Source: Candidatus Borrarchaeum yapensis
GTDB lineage: Archaea > Asgardarchaeota > Sifarchaeia > Borrarchaeales > Borrarchaeaceae
DNA: 64,000 bases
NCBI GenBank assembly: GCA_016840515.1
Contig: JAEOSF010000012.1
Span: forward strand, 1 to 64,000
Reading direction: 5' to 3'
Shown here: positions 1 through 7,496 of the stretch, piece by piece
Position numbering within the stretch: position 1 is the stretch's first letter
Layout: the number at the start of each line of letters is the position of its first letter
Made by a program: the position numbers and the translations under genes
The notes under the pieces: generated by a model
Databases searched by the model: none
What the model was told of the DNA's origin: nothing
What the model saw: the letters and a program-made list of their open reading frames with translations, nothing else

Positions 1-209
1 AATTTTCTCTTTATTGGATGACTTTTTCTTTGCCATACAACTGAAAAAACATGTTCTGCAACAGATCTAAGATCTAAATCTCCAAAAAAGTCAATCGCAA
101 GGACATCATAATTTGCTTTTTTAGCAGAAGTTGCAATGGGTCTTGCATTGAACGCAACAACTAAACAGAAGTTGCGATCGTTCTTAGAGTATGCGATATC
201 TTCTTCCAT
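1..209 (-). CDS. ATP-grasp carboligase-like protein, N-terminal part (truncated by window edge)
   Basis: An open frame runs from ATG at 209 down to base 1 without a stop, giving about 69 residues; it is absent from the ORF track because it leaves the window. The translation has the stretch VVAFNARPIATSAKKA followed by YDVLAIDFFGDLDLRSVAEH. This is the N-terminal preATP-grasp pattern I know from archaeal predicted ATP-dependent carboligases related to biotin carboxylase (COG2232 type). The catalytic ATP-grasp core lies outside the window, so the substrate cannot be judged. A purine-rich GGGAAG lies just upstream of the ATG. The gene diverges from the E2 gene across a 146-base spacer. Family assignment is fairly good; function is unknown. 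Confidence 0.72.
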   Translation of the reverse strand, partial: MEEDIAYSKNDRNFCLVVAFNARPIATSAKKANYDVLAIDFFGDLDLRSVAEHVFSVVWQRKSHPIKRK

Positions 210-344
210 TATCTTCCCACAGGAATAATAAATACATTAACGAAATCTTCATAATAAATTGAAATGATGTTCATAATGTTAGCATCATAAGAGAATATTG
301 TTAGGACATCTATCTCAAAAAATTATCATATTAAATCTAAAACT

Positions 345-350
345 AGGGGG
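345..350 (+). promoter_or_regulatory. Ribosome binding site deciding the TTG start of the E2 gene
   Basis: AGGGGG lies five bases before the TTG at 356. No ATG in frame precedes the conserved E2 fold, so this purine run supports the TTG start. The rest of the 210-355 spacer between the divergent ATP-grasp and E2 genes is AT-rich and presumably holds both promoters, but I see no TATA box good enough to name. Confidence 0.6.
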
Positions 351-355
351 ATTAG

Positions 356-817
356 TTGAGCTTAAGTGATGAAGATTATTGGGCCAGGCTGGCTTATGAA
401 GCAAAACATGTTAAAAGTGAAGAACCTGGGTTTAAACCTGAAAAGGGGGATATTCGCAAATGGCATGGTTTCATCCTTGGTACTGAATTGTACGAAGGTG
501 GCGTTTTTCAGATCGAAATTGAAATCCCTCGACAATTTCCTTTTTCACCTCCACATGTAAAATGGCTCACAGAAATCTGGCACCCGAATATTTACAAAGA
601 TAAAGTTTGTGTTGGGTTATTAGGTAAGGACTGGTCCCCATCGAATAGCTTGGTTGATGTCATTGAGACTCTTAGAATATTGTTGGCAGCGCCAAACCCT
701 GCAGATCCTCTAAACACTTCTGCTGCTAATCAGATGGAAAATGATCTAGAACGCTTCAAGAAAACTGTAAAAGATTTTACTCAGCAATATGCTACTTGGG
801 AAAAATTACAAAGTTGA
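356..817 (+). CDS. Ubiquitin-conjugating enzyme E2 (UBC fold)
   Basis: This 153-residue protein has the size and layout of a single-domain E2. E2s accept an activated ubiquitin-like protein from E1 as a thioester and pass it to a substrate lysine. Visible hallmarks in order are the PRQFPFSPPHVKW strand region at about 58-70, the HPN motif at 76-78, the catalytic cysteine at 85 within KVCVGLL, a tryptophan at 93, and the PNPADPLN segment at 113-120 matching the conserved PNPxxPLN of eukaryotic E2s. All active-site landmarks are intact, so it should be catalytic. The TTG start is set by AGGGGG upstream. The E1-like gene follows 124 bases later on the same strand, so the pair probably forms one conjugation module. 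Bacterial or archaeal RWD-type relatives are less likely because HPN and Cys are both present. Confidence 0.94.
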   Translation: MSLSDEDYWARLAYEAKHVKSEEPGFKPEKGDIRKWHGFILGTELYEGGVFQIEIEIPRQFPFSPPHVKWLTEIWHPNIYKDKVCVGLLGKDWSPSNSLVDVIETLRILLAAPNPADPLNTSAANQMENDLERFKKTVKDFTQQYATWEKLQS

Positions 818-941
818 TAAATTCTCTCAAAATAAATGCACACCCATTGCGCATCTTATTTTTAAGATTTAATAATCGCTAATCTGATAATTTAAAATCA
901 AGAATCTCTCGGGATGATTGTGTCTTCCTTTGGTGATCAAA

Positions 942-1952
942 ATGAGCAAAAATAGCGACAGATATCATAGGCAAACTATAATGCCGAACTGGGATCAAAG
1001 AAAGATTTCTAATGCTACAATTTTTCTAGCTGGAATTGGGGCACTTGGGTGTGTTGTGGCAGAAATATTAACGATGATGGGTATTGGTAAATTAGTGATT
1101 GTGGATTTCGATACTGTTGAACTTTCAAATTTGAACCGTCAATGGCTATTCCGTGACGAGGATATTGGAAAATCAAAAGCTTTAGTTGCAAAAGAACATC
1201 TTAAAGTGCTAAATCCTTCTGTCGATGTTATTGCTTTTAATCAAAAGATAGAAGACATTCCAGAAAGCATTTATGCAACGTGCGATCTAATTGTTTCCTC
1301 TTTAGATACCTTTGAGGCACGCCGCTGGCTAAATTCAATGTGTGTTTCTGTAGGAAAACCACTGATTGATGCAGGTCTTTACGAATTCTTTGGTCATGTT
1401 CAGGTAATTATCCCTGGGTCAGATTCCGCCTGTCTTGAATGTCAACCCCTAATCCCCGAAACTCGATTACAGCAAGTATGCACACTCCCAGGTGAACCGA
1501 GGAAGAAGGAAAGAGATGAACCGAAGGAGGTATTTCCATCGGTTGGAACGATTTCTGCCGTAATTGGAGGAATTATGAGCCAAGAAGTTGTGAAACTGCT
1601 ATTAGGGCTTGGGAGTCCTATTGGATATCTCTTTTACGATGGTTTTTCTGAAGAATTCACAAAAATTGATCTTACTAGAAGATTAGATTGTTTTGTATGT
1701 GGTGAAAAATGGAAACTTGATGAATTAAGATATTTCGCAGAAGGAGATGAAAAAATAGGCGAATTACGGAAGAGAATAGCATTGATCTACGGTCTTGCTG
1801 ATCCTACGATGATCGTGGGAACAAAAATAGTTGACGACGAAATGAGCATTACTGAAGCAGAAATATCTGAGTTTGCACCGATCTTCGTTATCGATTCGAC
1901 TGTGGCTAAACCGATACGAATAAGAGTTGTCTTAACTCATAATTCTGTTTGA
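942..1952 (+). CDS. Ubiquitin E1-like activating enzyme (ThiF/UBA family)
   Basis: The product adenylates and then thioesterifies a ubiquitin-like protein. The track starts at TTG 918, but GGTGATC just before ATG 942 and homology beginning at SDRYHRQ favour ATG 942 (336 residues). Using track numbering (subtract 8), a Rossmann nucleotide loop AGIGALGC is at 38-45, the ATP/Mg signature DFDTVELSNLNRQ at 63-75, and two zinc-type pairs are CLEC (172-175) and CFVC (258-261). CTLPGEP at 188-194 matches the CTLxxFP catalytic-cysteine motif of eukaryotic ubiquitin E1. About 80 residues follow the second CxxC; their strand-rich pattern, ending in IRIRVVLTHNS, resembles the ubiquitin-fold E2-binding domain of E1s such as UBA3. 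That last point is inference. MoeB/ThiF enzymes of sulfur transfer are the alternative, but they lack the CTLxxxP motif and normally have no E2 neighbour. Confidence 0.92.
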   Translation: MSKNSDRYHRQTIMPNWDQRKISNATIFLAGIGALGCVVAEILTMMGIGKLVIVDFDTVELSNLNRQWLFRDEDIGKSKALVAKEHLKVLNPSVDVIAFNQKIEDIPESIYATCDLIVSSLDTFEARRWLNSMCVSVGKPLIDAGLYEFFGHVQVIIPGSDSACLECQPLIPETRLQQVCTLPGEPRKKERDEPKEVFPSVGTISAVIGGIMSQEVVKLLLGLGSPIGYLFYDGFSEEFTKIDLTRRLDCFVCGEKWKLDELRYFAEGDEKIGELRKRIALIYGLADPTMIVGTKIVDDEMSITEAEISEFAPIFVIDSTVAKPIRIRVVLTHNSV

Positions 1953-1998
1953 TAATATAACCTTATGCAAGAATCAAGATTAATCGGAAGGAAATCTT

Positions 1999-2790
1999 AT
2001 GTCTTTCAAACTAGCTATTGTTGGTAAAGGGGGTGTAGGAAAGACCTTTTTAGCGGGAACTTTGGCAAGATTATTTGCGCAAGATGGTAAAAATGTTCTT
2101 GCTGTTGATGCAGACCCAAATATGAATTTACATGCAACAATGGGGATTTCTACAACTGAACTTCCTACTCCCATTGGTGAAATGAAAGAACTTGTTGAAG
2201 AAAGGACAGGAGTCCCTGCAGGAGCATCAGGAATGTTTGTTTTGAATCCGAGGGTTGATGATATACCTGATAAGTATCATGTTAGACAAGATGGGGCAAA
2301 ACTTATTGTACTTGGAACAATAGAGACTGCTGGAGGTGGCTGTATTTGTCCAGAAAGCACTCTTTTGCGCGCATTGCTAAGCCACATAATTCTAAAACGT
2401 GATGATATTGTCATAATAGACTTTTATGCAGGTCTTGAGCATTTAGGAAGAGGTACAAGCAAGGGTGTAGATGCAATGATAACCGTTGTTGAACCAGGAA
2501 CTAGATCATTAGATCTGGCAAAAAGAATTAATTCTCTTGGGGCAAGCCTTGGAGTTCCTCGCCGTTATATTGTGGGGAATAGGATTTCTAACGAGCAGGA
2601 AGAGAACTTCATAAAAAATGCAGCAATAGGATCTGATTTAGAATTACTTGGTCTCATTCCCAGAGATCCTGCCATTATCCAATCTGATATCATGGGTATT
2701 GCACCTATTGACTTTGCACCAGAATGTCCAGCGCTCGTTGCGATTCAAAATATCAAAGAAATACTAGAAAAGAAACTCGCTCCTCAGTGA
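1999..2790 (+). CDS. CooC-like deviant Walker (MinD/ParA) ATPase
   Basis: A 263-residue cytoplasmic P-loop ATPase. The deviant Walker A motif GKGGVGKT is at 9-16, VDADPN at 36-41, a C-I-C pair at 115-117 within GGGCICPES, and DFYAGLEHLGRGT at 141-153. The CxC pair and the AGLEHLGRGT block are the signatures of CooC, the nickel-insertion ATPase for carbon monoxide dehydrogenase and acetyl-CoA synthase, in which the CxC cysteines bind metal at the dimer interface. GGAAGG six bases before the ATG is a good ribosome binding site. It lies 46 bases after the E1 gene on the same strand and is probably co-transcribed, although no CODH gene is in view. A different metal target or a role tied to the E1/E2 module cannot be excluded. 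Confidence 0.88.
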   Translation: MSFKLAIVGKGGVGKTFLAGTLARLFAQDGKNVLAVDADPNMNLHATMGISTTELPTPIGEMKELVEERTGVPAGASGMFVLNPRVDDIPDKYHVRQDGAKLIVLGTIETAGGGCICPESTLLRALLSHIILKRDDIVIIDFYAGLEHLGRGTSKGVDAMITVVEPGTRSLDLAKRINSLGASLGVPRRYIVGNRISNEQEENFIKNAAIGSDLELLGLIPRDPAIIQSDIMGIAPIDFAPECPALVAIQNIKEILEKKLAPQ

Positions 2791-2919
2791 AATAAGAGTT
2801 ATCGAGCAGAATTGATGCATTAAACATCTAGATTTTTGCAAGGATTAATTCATGTCAGGTATATCTAACGTATTGCTAGAGATAATACGAATATTAAATA
2901 CTTCAATTTCAGTTTGTAA

Positions 2920-3633
2920 ATGTATAATCATTTTTTGGCGGCGACAAAAATGACACAATCTGAAATTGAAGTTGATGGAAACATCATTATCAATGGAAAG
3001 GCGTATCCTGCTATTGAACTTCTAAAAGCAATTAACAGGTCAGGTGCACTTTCTTTCGATGATGAAACTGCACAATTGATACTTAATGATATGCCTATTC
3101 AGCCAATTTATGGATCCACAAGAAAAAACGTATTTTCTCTATTATGTTATCATAGCTTGGCGTATTGTTGCCCTAGAACTCATAAATGTGATAAACGTGA
3201 CGCTACATTGAAAATGCTTAACATCTCATTGGATGAGTATTCTCGTATTAAAGATGAGCATCATTCACTTTTTCTAGAGTTTGAACACACACATTCACAT
3301 ACCACTTACAGTGAGAATTCACCGTCTCGTGTAAATGATAATCTAGATCTTTCATCCTTTTTCGGTAATCCAAATGTAGATTCAAAGACAGAAAAAGAGA
3401 ATACAGAGGATTTCCTTAAGGAATTTCTCTCAGGGGATGATTTTGACAGCAATAGTATGTGGGATAGTTCTTTAAACCAAAAAGAAGTCCGTTATGGTAG
3501 AAAAAATGTTCCTCCATCAACAGAAACAGGTTCACGTCACTTGAGTTATTCTGGCAAATGCCCGCGCTGTAGAAAGCGAAACTCTCCTGATGATAAATTC
3601 TGTTCTCGTTGTGGAGCTGAACTTAGAGATTGA
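2920..3633 (+). CDS. Uncharacterised Cys-rich protein with C-terminal zinc ribbon
   Basis: I do not recognise the family. The 237-residue product has a folded-looking N-terminal part (about 1-125) with a cysteine cluster at 76, 83, 84 and 90 followed by a helix rich in His and acidic residues. A low-complexity acidic and polar linker (about 126-205) leads to a terminal zinc ribbon, CPRC at 214-217 and CSRCG at 228-232. The second Met at residue 11 (ATG 2950) is an equally possible start because neither has a clear ribosome binding site. It is the last gene of the E2-E1-CooC run, 129 bases after the ATPase. The ribbon is not a RING finger, so an E3 role is not supported; a binding or adaptor role is a guess. 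Confidence 0.7.
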   Translation: MYNHFLAATKMTQSEIEVDGNIIINGKAYPAIELLKAINRSGALSFDDETAQLILNDMPIQPIYGSTRKNVFSLLCYHSLAYCCPRTHKCDKRDATLKMLNISLDEYSRIKDEHHSLFLEFEHTHSHTTYSENSPSRVNDNLDLSSFFGNPNVDSKTEKENTEDFLKEFLSGDDFDSNSMWDSSLNQKEVRYGRKNVPPSTETGSRHLSYSGKCPRCRKRNSPDDKFCSRCGAELRD

Positions 3634-3671
3634 TACGTTCTTAAATATTCTAAATTCTCCCTAATCAGCCA

Positions 3672-3683
3672 TTTTTCATTTTT
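3672..3683 (+). terminator. Possible poly-T terminator after the E2-E1 gene run
   Basis: Two T5 runs, TTTTT CA TTTTT, lie about 40 bases after the zinc-ribbon gene stop. Archaeal RNA polymerase can stop on such T tracts without a hairpin. The following gene is on the opposite strand, so an end of transcription is expected near here. Confidence 0.35.
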
Positions 3684-3775
3684 CAAGGATCACCCTATTG
3701 GCGAGACTCTATCCATGTCCGGTAGTATAAATCAACGATGTGAGGGCTTATTTAATTAGTATGCATTGAATCTTG

Positions 3776-4786
3776 TTATGTTAATCCAAGATGGATTTCT
3801 CGTCTCTCCTTATAAGTCTGAGGGTAGCCCTCTAAAAGGAACAGATATGTAGCCTTAATGTCTGCTTTCATTTTTTCTAAAGTCTCAATTTCTGGGTCCG
3901 TAACCCCCCAATTGAAAATACTATACCGTCTTCCAATTCGATTTAAATCGCGTGTGAAAGCTAATTCTGAAAGGACTCTTTCATAATCTGGGGTTTCAGG
4001 TTGTGGGAGTGTTGGTGTAAGTGGTAAAACATTGAATAATAATTGGTCTGCAACATCAGATAATTTCATCACGTCTTGTCCAAAATGTTTTTTAGCTCCT
4101 TCAATATAATCGGTTTCTGGATCTATATCGACGGTTAGTAGGACTTCAATATCTGGATTTAATTCCTTGATTGAACTTGTAGTTTTAGAAAGGAATGTAG
4201 TTATTTTATTGGCTCGCCATTCATACCATTGAGAAAGGATGTCCGGATCATTGAGCAATGTATCAAACACGAATTCTCTCTCTAAGTTCATTAATTCTGA
4301 AAACTCTTTTCTACATGTTTCACAAAAACAAAACTCCTGTCTAGCAAACTGATTATCCATCAGTATTATACCATTTATTTGAAATGTGAGGATTTCCTTA
4401 ATCACAGCCATAAGATATTTCCAGTACGACTCTTGGACGGGGCATACAAAAGTGCCTACGGGAGCCCTGGTAATACCAGATCTATATGCACCATATTTTG
4501 GATCCTGAGCAAAATAATCATCTACAAAGGTTGAAACTATAGCATAAACATCGACGGCGATGTCAGAAGCAATCTGGGAGAAACTTGAGAAAAATTCAGA
4601 ATACTTCTGATCACTCGGTGCGCTCATGCTTCTATAAAGTGTGTATCCAGTATCTCTCTTCGCCATTAACGCAATTCGCTCTAAAAAACTCCCATAACTC
4701 GCGAAAAACTCATCGGAAGTCTCGTTAAGCATATAAGGGTCAAGTACGGGGATATGTCCTCTTGTTAATATTTCACGGAGTTCCAT
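3776..4786 (-). CDS. Putative TIM-barrel glycoside hydrolase-like protein
   Basis: A 336-residue soluble protein without a signal peptide. The block NGIILMDNQFARQEF at about 138-152, followed by CFCETCRKEF at 153-162, matches the core of archaeal and bacterial glycosidase-like TIM barrels that carry a conserved strand with Asp followed by a CxCxxC metal-type patch. Further barrel-like strands are VLLTVDID at about 214-221 and YSIFNWGV at about 288-295. The ATG at 4786 is preceded by GGTGATC. It lies 72 bases after the polB stop in the same direction. Substrate and activity are not evident; a cytoplasmic enzyme acting on sugars would fit the locus. Confidence is in the fold type rather than in catalysis. 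Confidence 0.55.
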   Translation of the reverse strand: MELREILTRGHIPVLDPYMLNETSDEFFASYGSFLERIALMAKRDTGYTLYRSMSAPSDQKYSEFFSSFSQIASDIAVDVYAIVSTFVDDYFAQDPKYGAYRSGITRAPVGTFVCPVQESYWKYLMAVIKEILTFQINGIILMDNQFARQEFCFCETCRKEFSELMNLEREFVFDTLLNDPDILSQWYEWRANKITTFLSKTTSSIKELNPDIEVLLTVDIDPETDYIEGAKKHFGQDVMKLSDVADQLLFNVLPLTPTLPQPETPDYERVLSELAFTRDLNRIGRRYSIFNWGVTDPEIETLEKMKADIKATYLFLLEGYPQTYKERREIHLGLT

Positions 4787-4858
4787 ATGATCACCATTAA
4801 TTAGAAATAAACCATAAGAGAACTATGCAATTCTTAGATTTAACATTTTCCGTCTCTA

Positions 4859-7462
4859 TTACATGAAAAGGTCAAGTCTTCTTATACCGATAATAGATCC
4901 AAAATCCACGTTTAATGCGTCAAGAACCTGAGTGAAGATACTTTCAACATGTTTTTTGTATTTTTCTGTGTCTATTTCATCAATCGAAGCTATTTCAACA
5001 GGTTTTACACCAGGCTCACCCCTCACCTTCACAAATGAAATAATGCTACCTGGCTCGATGTCTCTGTTCAATAATCTTGCTGCCTTTACATGTTGAGGTG
5101 TCGTCTTTTGATAACTTTTCAAGTTTCTAGTCATTTGAACACGAAATGCGAGTTCCTCTAAAGAATATTCGAGATTTTTCAATTTATCTAGACATGTCTT
5201 TACTATCGTACGTATTTTATTCCTAGCTATTTCGAAGTCATTTTGAACTTTAACTTCCGAAAGTACATTCATCATTTCGAAAAATGCGTCTTGAAGGAAT
5301 AAAGGCGTATGACGTTTTTTGCCTGTTAGTCCCTTGATATCAACAGATCCGCTTCTGTATACGCCTACGTAATTCTTTTTCCTCTCTGAAAGAGCTACAT
5401 ATCTGTAAATCTTGTCAATATCTAACTCAATATCAAGCGTTTGTTTACACCATTGCGTAAGTTTTTCGATTTGTGACTCCGAGGGATTTTCTAAGAAAAC
5501 ACTGTCAGTATCTCCATAGATAACAGAAATATCCATCTTTTGAGCCTTTTCAATTGTTTGTGTAATGATAAATCTCCCAAGAGCTGTTGTGCTTTCAGCC
5601 ACAGGCAGACAATACAAGGGAAAATGTTCTGCGCCAAAGACGCCATAAAACGCATTAATAATTAGTTTTAACGCTTGTTGAATGACATAGTAGAGTTCTT
5701 GTGTTTCCTTGCCCAACATTTTGTTTTTTGACTGTGGCTTAAACCATTTCAGTCTAATGTCTCTTAGAAATCCAATAATAAGACCTGCAAGGCCTCGTTG
5801 TTTTTTACAAACCCAATGGTCTGTACCTGGTATAAGGTTTTGTTTGCATTCTGGATGTGTACACCTTACAGTCTCATAACTAAGGTTATGGACCTTTATG
5901 ATGGAAGGATACAAACTTGCGAAATCAAGCACTACAACGTCAAAATGGACGCCTGGCAAAGGGTCAATAACAATGGCACCTTTGTATTTCTTTCCTTTTA
6001 TTATTGCCTGCGTTGAAGCCTCTTCCCCTTTTGCCTCCTTAATTTCGTTTGGTAACGGGATCAGATAATCATTCTTTCTATGTTCATAATAAAACAAATT
6101 TTGAATCCAAGAAGATACACTTTGACGTGTAACATCTTCAAGTGATAAATGGGAAATTCTCATCAATAATATTATCAATTTCCAGACGAGGTTTTCACTA
6201 TAGCGAGTAAGATTTAAGGTAATTTTTCCATCCCTATAGCAATAACTAGCTAAATCTAATAGAGGTAACTTCAAAAGGGGTTGCTCTACTTTTATTTTTT
6301 CCATACCCAATAATGCGTTGGCTACGGTATTGAGGTCAGTAGTTTTATATTTTGCAGAGAACGCATATATTTGAACAGCTCGGTTATTGAAGAATCTGTA
6401 GAGATCTACATGGATATTTTTCGACAATGCAACAAAATCTTTTCTGATGATCATTGGAATTTCGTCTCTTCGAAATCCAAGATGATTGAGAGCTCGATAA
6501 TACAAATAAGGCATATCGAATTTGTCACCGTTATATGTCAAAATAACTGGATATTCGTTGAAGACTTGAAATAGTTCTTGAAAAAGTTCTTTTTCCTTTG
6601 TAAAATATTCTATACTTACATCTTCAAGGTTATCTTTGGCGTCTCCAATTTCCACATCTTTTCTTTCAAGTAGTAGTATTCGCTTTTGCCCATCCGACGC
6701 AACAACAGAGACACATCCAACAGGATAATTTGCTTGTTCGGGTCTTGGAATTGCGTCTGCAAAAGGTGAGATAACTTCAATATCAATAGCTACACGTTTT
6801 ATATCAGGTATTGGTGACAAAAAGAGAGGCATATTCTTTTCCAGAAGTTCCTTCACTTCTTTTGGTTCATCTTCAAATAGTTGATTAATTTCTTCTTTAA
6901 TCTCTACTGGTACGATTGCAGCACTATTAAGCTGCTCATCAAAGACTTCATAAGGTAAACCGGGTGTTAACGCTAAATCCGCTATGTAACATTTGTGATA
7001 TGGAATATTTGCTTCCCATGCCGTTGGTAATAACTCTCGAATAGCCCCCGTTTTCCCGCCGATTGCAAGCGGATCTTTAGCAATTATTTTTGTCATTTTT
7101 ACAGACTTATCTAGTAAAAGATCCTTTTTTTCAACCGTTTCCATATCCAAAAATCCTGTATGGTTCGTTATTTTAGAGTTATTTTTCAGATCTTCAATGG
7201 AAATATTTGAAAAGCAATAAGGATGATGATCTGAGCAATCATGCCAGAAATAAATTGAGTGATTTCTTGGATCATAAAATCGTGCCGCAGCACAACTATT
7301 CTTTCCATCATATTCTACAGAGAGTAAAAAATCTGTCTTTTTGGTTGTAAGTTCTTTAATCTCTAATTCAGTTATTTTCTCTTCCTTTGAGGATTTTTCT
7401 TTCTTTTTTCGTGGTTTATAGGATTCAAAAAACTGATCAAGTATCGTTTCTGATAAATCCAT
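4859..7462 (-). CDS. polB: Family B DNA polymerase, PolB1/Dpo1 type, with 3'-5' exonuclease
   Basis: A complete replicative-type B-family polymerase of 867 residues. In the numbering from ATG 7462, exonuclease motifs are DIE (227-229), YNGDKFD (310-316) and YCYRD (407-411). Polymerase motif A is DFASLYPSI (513-521), motif B KLIINAFYG (599-607) and motif C YGDTDS (649-654), followed later by KKNY. All catalytic acids are present. N-terminal blocks such as DPLAIGG and YIADLALTPGLPY resemble crenarchaeal Dpo1. A small Cys set (CTHPEC...WVC) follows motif A. The track starts at 7507, overlapping the upstream gene, but GAGGAG six bases before ATG 7462 fixes the start and removes the overlap. The GT4 gene lies 34 bases upstream on the same strand, so a housekeeping gene sits within a glycan operon. 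Confidence 0.95.
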   Translation of the reverse strand: MDLSETILDQFFESYKPRKKKEKSSKEEKITELEIKELTTKKTDFLLSVEYDGKNSCAAARFYDPRNHSIYFWHDCSDHHPYCFSNISIEDLKNNSKITNHTGFLDMETVEKKDLLLDKSVKMTKIIAKDPLAIGGKTGAIRELLPTAWEANIPYHKCYIADLALTPGLPYEVFDEQLNSAAIVPVEIKEEINQLFEDEPKEVKELLEKNMPLFLSPIPDIKRVAIDIEVISPFADAIPRPEQANYPVGCVSVVASDGQKRILLLERKDVEIGDAKDNLEDVSIEYFTKEKELFQELFQVFNEYPVILTYNGDKFDMPYLYYRALNHLGFRRDEIPMIIRKDFVALSKNIHVDLYRFFNNRAVQIYAFSAKYKTTDLNTVANALLGMEKIKVEQPLLKLPLLDLASYCYRDGKITLNLTRYSENLVWKLIILLMRISHLSLEDVTRQSVSSWIQNLFYYEHRKNDYLIPLPNEIKEAKGEEASTQAIIKGKKYKGAIVIDPLPGVHFDVVVLDFASLYPSIIKVHNLSYETVRCTHPECKQNLIPGTDHWVCKKQRGLAGLIIGFLRDIRLKWFKPQSKNKMLGKETQELYYVIQQALKLIINAFYGVFGAEHFPLYCLPVAESTTALGRFIITQTIEKAQKMDISVIYGDTDSVFLENPSESQIEKLTQWCKQTLDIELDIDKIYRYVALSERKKNYVGVYRSGSVDIKGLTGKKRHTPLFLQDAFFEMMNVLSEVKVQNDFEIARNKIRTIVKTCLDKLKNLEYSLEELAFRVQMTRNLKSYQKTTPQHVKAARLLNRDIEPGSIISFVKVRGEPGVKPVEIASIDEIDTEKYKKHVESIFTQVLDALNVDFGSIIGIRRLDLFM

Positions 7463-7468
7463 AAATTT

Positions 7469-7474
7469 CTCCTC
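7469..7474 (-). promoter_or_regulatory. Ribosome binding site fixing the polB start
   Basis: Read on the minus strand this is GAGGAG, then six bases, then ATG at 7462. It is the best match to the anti-Shine-Dalgarno sequence near the gene and rules out the track start at 7507, which has no such site and would overlap the upstream gene. Confidence 0.7.
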
Positions 7475-7496
7475 AAAGTTACTTCTAATTGTGAAA

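Noticed and set aside
2920-3633. The zinc-ribbon protein as a RING-type E3 ligase
   Set aside because: The cysteine and histidine spacing does not fit a RING; only a four-Cys ribbon and a separate Cys cluster are visible.
1-3700. A ubiquitin-like modifier gene near the E1 and E2 genes
   Set aside because: No short ORF with a beta-grasp pattern and a C-terminal Gly-Gly was found on either strand in this part of the window.
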